Assembly (NCBI GenBank): GCA_038380795.1 | Contig: CM076268.1 | Coordinates: forward strand, 26,669,501 to 26,733,500 | Length of the DNA: 64,000 nucleotides | Direction of reading: 5' to 3' | Source of the DNA: Pyrocephalus nanus | Lineage: Eukaryota > Chordata > Aves > Passeriformes > Tyrannidae | Shown here: positions 38,907 to 53,100 of the stretch, in pieces | Numbering within the stretch: position 1 is the stretch's first letter | Layout of the letters: every line of letters starts with the position of its first letter | Notes under the pieces: generated by a model | What the model saw: only the letters and a program-made list of their open reading frames with translations | Databases searched by the model: none | Told to the model about the DNA's origin: nothing | Position numbers and translations under genes: made by a program

Positions 38907-41570
38907 AAAGCCAGACATTTCTAATTAACAGATAATAGCATCTAATGAAACACTGTTAATTCTTTCATTTATGTATTTACACAGTTTTTTCCCAGATATA
39001 AGAGAAGTGTCCTTTCTTAGGACAACCAGTAATGTCAGTGAAACAGAAATATTTCTGGAAGCTTTCGCTCTGGAGGACTGGAAGAGAAAGAGACCAAATT
39101 CAGCTCCCTTTTGATTTGCCAAGATCCCTTCAGTTGGTTGAATCAAGAGTTGGGCTATAACCCTGAATTTTGGTAGAGAGAAGTGAGAAATGTAGTTGCC
39201 AGCTCAGCAGCTGAGATAGGCTTTTTTTCCCTGAGGCTGCTAATAATTCTTGTGTTTCTTGATTTGGCACCTGAGTGGGAGATTAAGGAGCAGTGCTGTG
39301 CTAGCATTTATTCTTACGTCTCACTTTTAAGATTACTTAAAGCCAGTGGACCCTTTTATTTCTATCACCACCTTTTCTTGTGCCGACATGTGTTTCTTTT
39401 GTAGCTATCTTGTCATTATAGGTTAGCAAAGCATTTCAGTTGTGTAGCATATCTCTCGTAGAGATAACTCAAACCCATTCTGTATGAAATACAAACTTCC
39501 ATTAAGAAAGTTGATGTGTTAATGGAAGAAATTGCCTCTAAACTGCCTCCTCTGTCCTACTTCTAAAGGAAAATAGTTAGGATATGTACAGAAAGCTATT
39601 TATTCAGTACATGCTATCTGAAACTAAATACAAGATGAAGAGGTATATTCTGAAAATTAGAAAAATACAAATTGATCAAGTCATTCCCCTGCAAAGGAAT
39701 ATTTTGTTAATTTATAAGAATTGAGGTGTTCCCCCTTACTTTCTAAAAACCCCCAGTGGAAAAAGGATTGCATGGCTTTCATAGTACACACAAAGTATTT
39801 GTAGAAAAGAAAACCTAGCCTTAAAATGTATGGGTACAAATATTGATGGCATATATTGCATCTGTCTTGAAGCTAACGTATGCAAATATTCTGCCATCAA
39901 ATTCTGCTTTTGAATTAACTTGGAAATGAGTTAGGGTTGTTGTTGTTCTTACCTCCCTTAGGCAAGAAAGAATTTGTGAAGTGCATAATGCAGACATCTG
40001 AAATCTCTCATTTAAATTCTCATCCTTGCCAGTGTCTTAAGTACACTGAAGGCAATAGCATTTCCAATTTAATCCTATCTGCAGACATTCTCCCAGAAGA
40101 TCTTCTGGGGAAAAAAAAAAAGCTTGCTAGGAGAAGAAATAAACTCTAGACAATTGAGTCCTTTGAATGGAAATAAATGCCAACTGTATCAAAATGCTAA
40201 ATACCAGAACTTTAATCCACCAGAACTCTATATTCATCTAAATGAGAAGAACAAACAAAACCACCTGTTTCCCTTATCCTTCACTGCAAAGTAAGCCCTT
40301 CCTGCTATCTCAGAAACAGGGGAAGGGAGGCAAAAATGTGTGGATCATGTAATGTTACAGAAACTGGGGTATCTGAGATCAGACAGGCAGGTAACCTGTC
40401 TTATATGAGGTGTGTTAAATAGATAAATGTTCTGGTTCTTATCCAGTAGCCATCAATGTAGTGTTTTGGAGTGAATGGTTTGTTTGAATTTTGAACATGT
40501 TCCCTGAAGCTATTCCAGTGCAGAGAGGTGAACTCTTTAGGGCAACCTGCCAACAGTATATAATAAGAAGTCAATTTATATGAAATATATTCAGAGATAA
40601 TGCCAGAAGGTTGTAATGAAACACCTTTTGGGCTGTGTTTGTGTCTCATCAGCTACTTTGTGAGGTAGCAAACTGCAGTTTTTACAAGAATTATGCTGTT
40701 GAAGAAGGCCAGTGTCAGAAATCCAGAGTAATAACTTCCCTCTTACTTGAGTCAGCATTCAAAACTGTGGTCAAACTCCAAACTGCTTAAGATAGTTGTG
40801 CCAGTGGTACCTGGTTAGTTAAAAATGCAAAGGATAACTAATAATATTCAAGGGATATATGACAGAGGAGTGTAAAGTCAGAGGTTATCTCTGGGATTAG
40901 TTCTGAAAGACAAGCATCTGCTATAAAGCTATATAGGGCTTTATAAAAATTAAGTTGAAAAACAATTAAAGAATATTTATCTGTTTTGCAGTCTGTATTA
41001 TTATGGAAGACATCATGGGAGATTATTATCAGTAACCAGTTGGAGAAACCGTTTTTGCTTGACATCAAGCTTGTTGAAAAAACAAAGGGGATATGTTACT
41101 GCCTTTAAACACTGTAACTCTTCTGAAGCTGCAGCTCATGAAAACACTACAGATGTTTCAAATTTCAAAAGCAACTATCTCTGAATCGTTTCAAAATTTA
41201 CAAGAGGAAGGAATTTTGATCACCAGTATTGAAAGATTTTTAGATACTCCTCCATGCTGTTAGCATCTCTTTCCTGTGTGGCACCTCAAGTTTATGATGT
41301 CATTTACATGCATAGCTATGATGGGACAAAGTGAGAAATGAGGGGATTTTAGTTTTGGAGGATTTATGTAGGGATACTATTCCAGTAAATAAGGAGGAAA
41401 GTTCATTGTTTTTTCCCCTTCAGTCTTGATGTTATTCAGGCAAGTTCAATCCACAGCAGCCAATTTAGAGACAAAAAAAGCATGAAGATTATCTTTCTTC
41501 AGAGACACTTCAATTAATTGCAGATACATTGTCTGGTATAGTCTAGGGCAGAATGTTGTTAAAAGGCCAT

Positions 41571-41632
41571 TTATATATTTATATATTTTTACTATATTAT
41601 GTATATAAACTATATAAAATTTGTATATATCT
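41571..41632. repeat. TA-rich microsatellite-like patch
   Basis: Repeated TATATAT, TTTATATA and TATAAA words with no G or C for long stretches. Degenerate rather than a clean dinucleotide repeat. Confidence 0.7.
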
Positions 41633-41829
41633 AGTTTCAGTGCCTTCCTAGGCACTCTGTGTATGAAATTAAGTATTTATTAGGCTTTGTTTCTTGGGAA
41701 AATAGAGAGACTCACCATAAATTATGCTTATAAGTTTTGTTGTTGTTTTTGCAGGATGGAATTCAGTTTGATGTCTAAATATATAGCCTTTTTCTATTTC
41801 TCTACAGGTTCCTCCCCATGCTTCCCCTT

Positions 41830-41843
41830 CCCCCCCCCCCCCC
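41830..41843 (+). repeat. 14-base C run
   Basis: The run follows TTCCCCTTC and is followed by ATTTTTC. Together with the upstream TCCTCCCCATG it makes a 30-base pyrimidine-rich strand. Confidence 0.9.
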
Positions 41844-42424
41844 ATTTTTCATTTTCAGTTATATATATATGGGAAATTCAAAGGCAGAGCTTGTTATTTT
41901 CAACTAAAACACCCAAACCACAACCAAAACCCTCAGGGCTTTTGGTTTCTTTGCATTTGTAAACCATAGAGGAATAGAGAGCAAAGAGGAAAAGGAAAAA
42001 AAACAGTGGAGTTAATTGCTAATGGTATAAAATACATTTCTATTTTGTCAAGGTCTTGGATCTAAGTACTTTGAGAAAAAGTTACAAGTTATTGAGTAAT
42101 GAAAACGTGACCAGAAATATTCAAGATTTTTTTGTCTTTAAGGCCACTCTGAGTAGGATGGGACCCATTCCCGGTGTCTCTGTTTCAGAGTCCAAATGTA
42201 AACTTGAATTTTTGCTATGCATTTACTGAAAATCCTGGTTATCAGTGTCACAGTGTATTACACATGTCCATGTGCATTGAACCAGAGGAAGGATTTTGAA
42301 GATCAGCACTATGAGTACACTTTTTTTTATGTATCTCTGATATATACTGCATTTGCAACTGCAGTAAGGAGAGTTTTATATTATTAGAATCACTTTGGTG
42401 TTTAATTGATGACAGACATAAAAA

Positions 42425-42464
42425 AGGTATGTATGGTATGTATGTATACATATGGTATGTACCT
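42425..42464. repeat. Degenerate GTAT tetranucleotide repeat
   Basis: GGTATGTAT, GGTATGTATGTATACAT and GGTATGTACC follow each other, giving a short GTAT-based repeat with imperfect units. Confidence 0.7.
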
Positions 42465-45400
42465 GAGGAATAAAACCAACAAAACCCAATCCTTTAAATG
42501 TATATTTGGTAGATTTTTGAGTTTGATTTTCGGCTGTCACCATTATTGGTGACAAAGTTTCTTCTCTTTAGAGCTTTGTCATCTTTAGTAGATGTCCAAC
42601 ACAATCATGGAAAAATGGGCTCAGGAGGGATCTGGGGATGTCATTCATGGTCACACAAAGGCAGTGAACCTCTGACAGATATTTGTCTGACCTGCTCTGA
42701 AAGACCTATCAGATTGGAGGTTTTATAGTGTTCCCAGGCAATACATTTGATTGTATTTTCTCTTTCCCTTGAAAGGTCTTTTTTGAGGTCCGGTCTAGCA
42801 TTTTGTAGCAGAGGTTCAAGCCTGTCACCACTCACTCTGTTCATCATGGAAACTTCATCACGTTCTTTGTAACTTCTTTTTAGAGCTTAATTAAATTTAC
42901 TGTTTTCTTCACACAGTATTCCTTTTTGGAGGCTAACTTTTCCAGTCATACCTCAGTGTCACCTGAAAAGTGGTGCTTTTCAGATCCAATATTCTTGTTC
43001 TACTGAGTTTAAGTAAGTTTAACAAATGAGAATGGTTTTACAAAGTCTATACCACTTTTAGGGCAGAACTTGAAGACTGATTCAGTCTTCTGAGTGACTG
43101 TTAGCTGAAAAAAAATCCTTACATTATCATTCTTTAAAATATATCAAATTGGAATGCTAAAAATTGTTATTAAAGGATGAATGACTTCAGGTAATAAAAT
43201 GCTTCGTGAATTTTCCCTCAAAAGCCCTTGGGAATCAGTTTTATTTTCTCAAAAGGAATTTTCTCCAAAAATCTGAGTCTATTTAATTAATCGATTTCAG
43301 CTTACAAAAAGCCCTTTTTTTGGTATCATCCCTCCCCTTGTCCCTTCCTCCCACAGTTTGTCTTTTTGAACCAATTTTTTTTTTTATAGAAGAAAGTGCA
43401 ACAGTTACTTAAAGCTCAGTGGTGTCAGTGGTAAGGTGATTATATTTTTACAATGGAACTCTAAAACATCCAACTTTCAAATCTCTGGTTTTGCCTGATG
43501 TCAAGGCAAGTTCTTCTGCATACCATTAGCTAAATTAGAAAAATTTCATCTGTGTAAAAATCTTCTTGTGGAATGGCAGCAAGAGGAGAAAAGGCAGAAT
43601 CAAAATAATACCTTCTTTCTAATTTCTCACTAAACTTTTAAAGCCCAGAGACATGTAGTAATGACTCTTAAGCATTGTGTAGGGTTTTTGCTGTTCCCTC
43701 CAAAGTTATATTAGCCACAGGAGATGACTTGCTGTGCTTTTTATGCTACATGTGTTGCTCAGCTGTTGTTTTCCAAGGTGATCATCCCTGGAGTAAATGT
43801 GTAACTTCCTGTTATGTTTTAAACCTCCACTCACACAGAATCAACTCCCATTGGAAGCAAACCTGAGGATACCCATGTATCCTCACATCTTGTCTTCTGT
43901 GGTGTAGCTTAGCATGCTGCTTATGATCTGTGAACACACTGGTCATGTCCCAAACCTTGTAACTGAGCAAAAATACTGCAAATAGGTCAGTTATATACTG
44001 TGGATGTTTAACACTTGTCAGAAAATCCTTATGGTGTAAGGTCATTAGTGTGTCTGCTAAAAAGTACTCTAAGACTCTGAAGAGCTTTAGTTCTGAATAG
44101 AGCCATAGTATTTTATTTAATGTGTATATTTTAAATATTTGAAGAGTATCACAACCAAATTATTTTAACTTATGCTTTCTTTTTTATCAACATTGATTAT
44201 AAATATAAAATTGAGCTTTAAAGTGCTGCTTTTAAATTTGTATTTTGAACGTACAACATTTAACAAGTTAAACGTTTGCTTATTTATTTTACTTTTGTTG
44301 GAAGTTTCAAAGGAAGCACTGGATATTAAATATAAATTGATTATTAGATCACCATGTTCGTCTAGAAAAATGAGAAAACAAAAAATTGGACTTACTATGT
44401 TACAGCATTTACAACTTTGTCTTCCCATTGAAATAGATGCAAATATGAAATTGAGTGTCTCTGCACATATTACTGCTTTTTAATTGTCTTCTTCTGATGT
44501 TAGATCTGAAAGGAAATTTGTCCTGACCGTGTCAGGTTGTTGGTGTATGTTGTTCTCTGCATAGCTGTGCTTTATTCTCCTGGTAGGGACCTGCAGATGC
44601 TGCAGTTCCCTCCATGGAATTGCAGAGCCTGCATGGTTTAGGAGGCTGGAGCTGGGATGCAAATTTTCTGCACTATTCAGCTGATTTCAGTAGTCCTGAT
44701 CAAGGTCTTCTGACTGCACACTAGAACAGCAATAATACATAATAAGAGGAAAGTCATAAACTTTAAATCAACAGTAAATCACTGGATTTCTTTTTACAAC
44801 TGGTTTAAATTACATTATTTTAAGTAGCCACTAATCCTTGAATGGAAACAGCAACACAATGCTGTGATTGAAATGAAATACCAACTTACAAATTTTGAAA
44901 TTATTTTTGCCCTTTTTAAACAAAAATTTTTATAAAAAGATAAAACCCCACAAATTAAAAAATAAAAATCAGTACATGAAAACTCAAGTTATCCAGTCGT
45001 AACTTTCATGGTAACTATCTTTTGTTCTTGCAGCAAAAATGCAGTGAAACCATGAAGGTTAGACAATATTAAAATTTTCTTATAAAAGTGTCCCTCATGT
45101 GGATAATTTAAACATATCAGCATATTCAAGGAATAAGTTTACATTTCACTTTGTAGTGAATGATGTAGTCAAGTCTGTAGTTTCCATTCTTTGGTTGAAT
45201 ACAAGCCATTTGAAGTTTGAGCTGTGATACGAAAAGAAGTATATTGTTGTTAAAGAAATGGTACCCTGAAAGCAGATGTAGGGTATAGTTGTGCTGTAAT
45301 CAAGAAGAACATTCTGCAAGGCAAATTATAAGACGTACTGGATGTTTTCTCCAAGCCATGTGGGATTGTGTTTCATTTTTAATAAAGCATGATCTGTGTT

Positions 45401-45728
45401 AAAAGCCTTTGTGTTTTGATGAAAGCTGTGTTTATATGTATGTGCCAGAATTTATTGTCACTGTGATTTATGTTTAAAACTATCTTTCTTACTTTTTTTC
45501 CATCAAGTACTGTGTATTTCTTAGAAAACAGCAGCAGCTGTTTTTTTCACTAAGTGTATAAGTCTTTGCCATAGGTGTTTTGTCTGTCCCTTTCCTATAT
45601 TATGATGTTTAATCCCAACTTCATGGGGCAATTTCATTTTATTTTTTAAAAGCATCTTACAAAAAACCCGAGAAAATACTTTTTTATTGGCTTGTTTTTA
45701 TGAAAAGTTTGTTGAGGACGGGGGCTGT

Positions 45729-45739
45729 GGGGGGGGGGG
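45729..45739 (+). repeat. 11-base G run
   Basis: The run is part of a G-rich patch that starts with GGGG at 45721 and continues with GAGAGGGAAA. A similar G run of 11 occurs at 13988-13998. Confidence 0.85.
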
Positions 45740-45847
45740 AGAGGGAAACATTTAGAAATTGAATGAAGCCTCAATTTGATCTTACTGCCTTCATGAAAAT
45801 CTCTACAGACAGGTCACATTCCTTTGGCCTCATTTCACACAAAACTC

Positions 45848-45905
45848 TGTGAGTGGTGTTTTTGGTTTTGTTTTGTTTTGGTGAGTGTTTTTTGTGTTTT
45901 TTTTG
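45848..45905 (+). repeat. T/G-rich tract
   Basis: About 58 bases of T and G (TTTTTGGTTTTG, then TTTTGTTTTGG and an interrupted T run) with one A. Confidence 0.85.
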
Positions 45906-46402
45906 CTATTTTGAAAGGTACAAAGTAGAATAATTAACACATTATCCAAAGTAGCAGGAAGCTGGAGTTGATGGGATCTCTGGCAGACTCTTTGATGCTG
46001 CAGAATGGAACTTGAGGAGGAGCTGTACTTAAGTCAGGCTGCCCCTTTACTTCTGCCCTTCTTCTTTGTATCCCTTTCTATTAATTTCTCTTCTTTCTTT
46101 TAGTCTCTTCCTACATTGTTCAGATGGTGGTGAGGTTCTGACTTGATGAGTCCACTACCATCAAAGTCTAAGGGAGGGTTATGCTGGATGGAGCATTTCT
46201 GGTGAACTGTGTTCTGGAGGAATTTTCAAACTCAGTGTGACTGGAGCTCCCAAATAGGGCTTGTGAGGATGACCAAGTCCTAAAAATGAGTTTTCTCTAA
46301 TCTTTTTAGGGAAATACTAGCAAAACCCTGAAACACACTTTCACCCCCCACCCCCTCCAGGGGCAAAAGTTTATTTCAAAGATTGTCTTGACAAAAGAAA
46401 AA

Positions 46403-46454
46403 GTGGGTAATGCTGCCAGTATAAGGCTGTGGGTAATTCTGCCAGTCTAAGCCT
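46403..46454. repeat. Tandem duplication of a 26-bp unit
   Basis: The unit begins GTGGGTAAT and ends AGGCT or AGCCT. Copy one is 46403-46428 and copy two 46429-46454, with 23 of 26 bases equal by my count; a further GTGG begins a third, lost copy. It is unique-sequence duplication, not a simple repeat. Confidence 0.85.
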
Positions 46455-49347
46455 GTGGTTACTGGCTAGTAGACATAGTTAGGTGAGCAGAGACAGCACG
46501 CTGATTATTTCTGAGGACTCCAGAAGAAAAGATGGAGAATGAGAATTTTGATCAGTAACATAAAGAGAACATGGGGAACTAAAATTAGCATTTGATCCAT
46601 TAATAAGCCAGCAGCCATTAAATAAGGCTAACTGCCTAAATATAGAGGTTTTTGTATTCAAACAGCATCGAAGTCTTTGTGTGCTGAGGAAAATTATGCA
46701 TAAGGGAATGTTGTTCATAAATCTGTGGTGTTACTTCCGTGCTAAATTGCTGCCATGTCCATGGGACTTGCTAACCAAAAAACAGTGCAGAAATCATTGG
46801 AACTTCTGTTACTGCATTGTCCAGGGTCTACATATTTTTGGGTTTTTTAGAATAACAGACCATTTGTTTTATAAATCATTCAGTGTGTTACAAAAGCTTC
46901 AGCTCTATGCACTAAATCAGTTCATATTACAGAGCAGCAGAAGAGTATGACATTATAACTGGTCTGGCAGCTTATGTATCAATGTGAAATACTGATCCAG
47001 TGTGATAGAGAAAAGCTTTGGCAAAACAGGCTCAAAAAGCAGAGCATTATTTACATATCTCAGTATTGGTTCAAATGCTACAAGATGTTGACAGAAAGGG
47101 TAGTACTACTGGAGAAGGGAAATGGGGTTTCCATGTTAGTTTGACCAGTTTGATCATTGCATTCAGGAAAGAGATGTTTGTCTCATTGTAGGTATCTATA
47201 GAAATGAAAAGTCAATACTAGGGATTTTATTATTTGCTTTCTGGAGCGGGGCTGAGGGTTTACCTCTCTACATTGAAACTTTAAAAATATCCACTGTTCT
47301 GGAACTAGGAGTTGCCAATTCAGCAGAACAAACTTCTTTGAAAAAAGCGTTAATTTCTTGAACTCAAATGTTTTATTCAGGACACCTCATGCTCTACAAA
47401 AATTCTTCTAAACTGACAAACATTCTTTTGTGGATAGTTGTGGAGGGCTTATTCCTCCTGCCCTTACAAACATTGTTGGATCCTGGACCTGTTGATTCTG
47501 GCTGGGGTGTTCCACAGGAGTAGGACATCCCTCATTTTGACCAAATCTGATAAGCCTTGTAGGTTATGCTTGTCATTAATTTCCTTGCACAACTACTGTA
47601 GCATCTGCTCCTCCAGGTTCTGCACTATGTAGGTTTTGCCAACATGAGTTTACTGAGTGAGAAACCTGGTTGAGAAGAAGGTCAAATAATTAAGAAAGAT
47701 GATTCCTTTTAGCATATTATTCTGTCCTGTTGCAAAGTAAAATAGAAATTAAAAAAAGGATTAATTGTTTGGACAAAGGCGCTTAAGTTCCAAGACCAGT
47801 TATTACTGCTGGTTTTTTTGTGCAGTAACTTGGTGGCTTGCTATTTAAGGACCAAAAAAAAGACAAAAGCCCAATTTTTGTGGAAGAAATTTGCTAGTAG
47901 TGAATATGTCAAAACTTTACTTTGGGTTATACCAATATCAATCATTTTCAAAGCTGACCACCAAACTTAATATAGGTAATGATGTTAATATTTTGAATGT
48001 TTAGCCATCACTTACATATCAAATGCTGTTAAATATAAATTTAAACTTCAAATTATTCATAAAATTAAAATCAAAATCTTTGAGGCTAAAATGATGAATT
48101 ACATAGAATTCTCTGGAGTAACTGTAATACCGCATTCTGATTTATGAGTGATTGAGCAAGAAACAACTATCTCCTCTGCCCTCTTGTAGATTTAAGTAGT
48201 TACATTTGAGTGTATATTTATCTATCTTAATATTGACTTTGGAGCAAGAGGTTGAAGGATTTAGAAAAATACATCGGTATAAGGAGGTAAAACTTTTCAT
48301 AATTGTAAGCACTGTCTCCTACTTGGAGTAGTTATTACCATAACCTGTGAAGCTGAATTGGGTTTATGTGTAGTAGATCCAGTGCCTGTGTAATTTTTTC
48401 GGGCACTTGCTTCTGTGTCTTACATCTGGTAGGCCAGTTTTGCAAAATCCTTTCCCCCCATGAACTTTAGATGAAAGAAAGCATGATGGTACTGTATTTT
48501 CTGCTGAGATTGTTTGCAGGTTTATGAAATCCAAAAGGTAACTGAATATATTCAGTGATACTTTGTGATTATGTCTCCTGAAATTGAGGGGAATAACTGG
48601 TTAAGGAAATGTACATGTTAGTGATTGCAAGGAGGGGCTAACTAAAAGAGTCAAAATATTTAGGAAACAGCAGCAACAACTAGAATTTTACATGTTTTTG
48701 CCTATATACAGCTAAAGTGAAAACATCACAAAGCAAGAAGCAAAGGTAGTCTATTTTGAAAAGAACTATCAAGTTCTCAGCAGTAGTTTTAAAATGCTCA
48801 CTGCTTTAAAACCCTGAGCACTCTGTGTTTGGATAGTAATGACTTAGAGCAGTGAAAATGTTTGGTACACTGCACTCGCTATAAAGATTTTTATATCTAC
48901 CTCATTTTTGTGAGTAATGCACAGTACAATATTTCCAAATATATGAAAATGGATGAGACAGTGGTGATATATGTAACATGTTAGCAAAAACCAGACTATA
49001 TGAATTTTAAATTAAGTGCAAAATTAATTCATTATGAATTATGGATAACTGTAATATTTGCAGAGATGAAGTGTCTAGTAAAACTTATGTACTGAATTTT
49101 GGGGATCGAGGTTATCGTGGTCTTTTCCAGATTGACTGACTGTCTTTGTGTGGTTTGATTTGCTGATGTTGTAAACATAGATCAGAAAAAAATTGACAGA
49201 AATTGATATAATTAATTTTTATGGATATTGTTGTAGAATTATACCAAATGTTGCAGTTTGTTGGGTTTGATGGAAAGAAGATGCTGCTGTTGGTAGTTTT
49301 TTCATAGTTTTCAAAGAGATGCTTCTCTGTTCTGGATTTCTTTCTCT

Positions 49348-49364
49348 CCCCCCCCCCCCCCCCC
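49348..49364 (+). repeat. 17-base C run
   Basis: TTTCTCT precedes 17 C, followed by GGTTATTTTTAAG. The long C run is a likely spot of length polymorphism or sequencing error. Confidence 0.95.
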
Positions 49365-50100
49365 GGTTATTTTTAAGCAATACTCCATAATCACGTCATA
49401 GACGTCTCGTAGTAATCTCAGGCTCATCATGGCATAGACAGGGTTGCTCTTAATCTTTAAATTATTTGTTCAGTTAAATCCCATTCTGAACTAGATCCTG
49501 ACAGCGTATCCTAGAGCCATCGTGTTTCCAGGGACACATTGGGAAAATGGTTGCTGTAAGCCAGACACTACAGTTTCACCCCAAATAACTTCTCATTCCT
49601 GAGTTCATACTGCATATCAGGAAACGTGTTACATTCCTCTCCTGGTAAAAGTACTTGTTGGACAAAAGTTTTTTCTCCAGCAGAGAAAATTAATCCAGAT
49701 TCCCTGCTGCCCCTCTTCCATACTAAGTGTTTTTACTGTGTGAGGGTCCAAGTTCTGACCAGCACAAAAAAGCCACGTTCTCCCAGTTATCTCCTGATAA
49801 TTCCCTATCAGAGTAACAGACTGTCCAAGCATGAGAAAACTGACATTAAAAATTTGACATAAATTCTTAGGTAGGGGTTATATTGCTTAATCATTTGCTG
49901 ATCTCCACAGTTATGAAATTATGCGGGAGATGATCTGCTTTCTATCTGCTGATCTTTCTCCTGCATTTGAATAATGTTTAAGCACTCTGAAAAAATAATT
50001 GCAAAGCCAGAAACTGAGAAAAAAAAAATGTAGTAAGTGAAGACACTGTGGCTCCAAGGAATAAAAAATTGAGTGGATTTATTTAAACTGACAAAATTTT

Positions 50101-50156
50101 ACATATATATAAAAATATATACATGCATGTGTGCATATATATATGTGTGTGTATAT
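50101..50156. repeat. TA/TG compound microsatellite
   Basis: ACATATATAT, then AAAATATATACATGCATGTG and (TA)n(TG)n up to GTGTATATGG. Alternating purine-pyrimidine sequence dominates, which can favour left-handed DNA in principle. Confidence 0.85.
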
Positions 50157-53100
50157 GGAAAGGGTCAATCTCAGCTATGCCGTGAAAAGTAGCAAATTAC
50201 AGACTTTTGCAGTAGTAACACTTTGGAAAAATCATTATTGTTTAGCAGGGAAGTAAATTATGTACAGTATCTAAATGTTAAACACAGAATATAATGCTCA
50301 CAAGTAAGCTTACAAATACACATGGCTCTTATATAGGAGGTTTTTTAGTGACTGTGTTAACAGAAGTTAGAGAACCTTGTATTTTCATCTGGAAGCTTTG
50401 AGGGATTGTTTCTTTAAGCATCTTTTGTTTGGTTGATTTTTTTTTTATGAAAACACCTTTTGTCTCCTTTCTATAATTACAAATTCCTTGTGAATTTGTT
50501 GGTCTATATGTAGTTACAGAAAAGGACCCAATAGTTCAAAGGCATTACAGGGTAAAGTAGGAAAGGATAAAATTGAATGTGATCAAGTGGGATGATAAAG
50601 GGGTCTTCTATAAAATTGTTTCCTGTTACTGCTGTAATTTATTTTTGCTTAAGGTGTGGTGTAACCTTAAAAGAGTTACCATGCTAATCCTGGAACACAA
50701 TTTTTAGGTGTAGAGAGAGTGCAGCATTACTTGACAGAATGAGCTTACATCATTTGGAAGGAAACATGGATTCATGCTGCATGAATCATTGTTCATATAA
50801 GGATCAGAGTTATATAACTATGTAGTAAAAAAGAAAAACTAAAATCTCAGCTTTTTACTATTTAAAAATGTTTGCAGACTAGCCACGAAAAAAGCTTAGT
50901 GTCTGTAAATAGGCAGAATTCCAGATAAGCTCTTCCAATATTGCTTGAATTGAAATTCAGCTATTCCCTATAGTAAAAACCAGCAAGATGTAGTACCCAT
51001 CAGTTGTTTTCACGAACTTAATGTGTTGACATTTCAGAAAGCAGGAGAGCAGCGCTTGAAAAATACATGTAAACTTTTTTTGCCTTTGGAAATAAAATTT
51101 GAAAAGTGGCATTTATAAGCTGTTTCATACAAGATATAGGACTGTTAGAAAAGTTTAATTGAATGGGTCCTCAGTCAGAAGATTCCCTTATAATTTACCA
51201 CTGTAGGCTTCGTATTAATTAGTGACACATGTAGGCTTTTGCAAGTCTCTTTTACACTTTATTAGTGTTTTGTGGGGAATAAGGAGAGTGACATATATTT
51301 TTTTAGCTTCATCCTTACAGCATAGGTGTTAGTTTTCATTAAATTTCTGTTACACAACAGTGTCAATAAATCTCTTTTTTAGAACCATCCTAAAGTCTGG
51401 ATATGGAAACTCTATTCTCCTTTTTAATAACAAGGAGGTCTAATAATCATCTGAAAAATTTACGATTATGAATCTTAAAATGATACTTTGTCTGTAGCTA
51501 ATAGAAACTGTGTGTTATCCCTATAATAATGAAGTGCTTCATTTTTGTTTTTTCCTTAAAAGATGTGCAAGAGGGAAAATTAAAACAGTTAATTGAAGTT
51601 GACATTGTGCTGTGTTTCATTGCCATGGAGAACTCTTTTGTCCAAATCCAGAGATTCATTCCTGGGATATCTGTTAGAAGAATCTCCAATATGCCTTAAA
51701 TATCATTGGTTTGATGCCTTCTTTTTAGGAGTTACTTAGTTCTGAACTTTTCAGGAGTAGTCATCTCATCCTCAAATAGGGGACAGCTTTTAGTCTCTAA
51801 TGTTTATTGACCAGATGACATTCAGACTTTTTGTCTGTCCTGTTTTTGAATCAGGAGTCAAAGTTCATTTGGAACATTTGCTCTGCCTTTTTGCCTGCCT
51901 TGGTATTTAGACTGCAGTAAATTTGGGACTTTGATTCCCTTCTGGTAGAAGTTTGCACTTGCTGTAGGGATGTCTTGATCTCATGGGGTTTGTAGATCAA
52001 GAAGATGGTGTCACAGTCAGAGACTTCCACGTCCCTTCAACCCATCCTTGGTTTCCCTGTTGCTTAGAATACCTTTAAGCCATAACACCTTCCTTATAAA
52101 ATAGGATCTTTTATATTATTACCCCTCAAACACACAACTCCAGTGACTTTGTAAAGTGGGCTTAAATTAATTCTGTTGCACCGGAAATTTATTGTGAGTT
52201 ACAGTTTTGTCTGATGGATAAAACTAGGTGGAGTTACCGGATATACTTTTTGACAGCCAAGCTGGTTGTCTGTAGTTTGACCTGATAAATCATTATCAAG
52301 TAGGTTTTTGTTTTGTGATTAACTTGCTGTTGATGAATAAAGACTAATGCATGTGCAAGTCTGATGGGGGAGCTGTCAGGTTTCTGTTGTCACATGGGGT
52401 GGGATGTGCAAGCTGCACTGTAGATTGCTGCAATGATTTTATTTTTCTCTGATGTTACATTAATCTGAGACTGATCAGTGTCTTAAATATTAATCACAGG
52501 GGTAGCTAAATAAATAATGAGAAGTGGCTTTTAATGGAATAAAAAGTCTATCTGTATATCTATTGCTCACTGAAATTTTGCCTACAATCTTATGTCAGAC
52601 ACCAATATTTTGGGAGTTGTTCTTTTAGCCTGCTCCCATTTATCTATTAGTTTCCTTTTCATGGTGTTATAAACCAATATGTCCAACTAGCAAGGTCAGA
52701 TGTAAGTCTTCATGACTGCATTGACTCTTGACTTCAGATTTTATAGATACTTCTATTATCTTCTTTTAGCTCCTGCCGGAATCGAATCCTTTGGGATTGC
52801 CATTTCGTTGTCTTAGATATGATCAAGCAAAAACAGCATACTTCATGTATATAAACAAATACCAAATCAATTCTTTGCTTTTGCATTTGTCACTTTCAGG
52901 ATCTGGTCTTAGTAATAAACAATTGAAGACAGGGAAATGGCTTGCTTAGAGCTGATTTGAAGCTTGTGGGAGGTTTTGCCAGGGTTTTTTTGTTTTGATT
53001 GAGGTCAGTCCATGATAAATGGCTTCACTGATCAGTGAATGTATTGCACACCAGTTCAGCTTGGTCCCAGGTCAGTAATGCTGTTGTATTCCACTTAGTC

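Noticed and set aside
44165..44483. Open frames on both strands over the same interval (87 and 103 codons)
   Set aside because: AT-rich sequence with few stops on both strands; peptides are Ile/Leu/Lys/Asn-rich without any domain.
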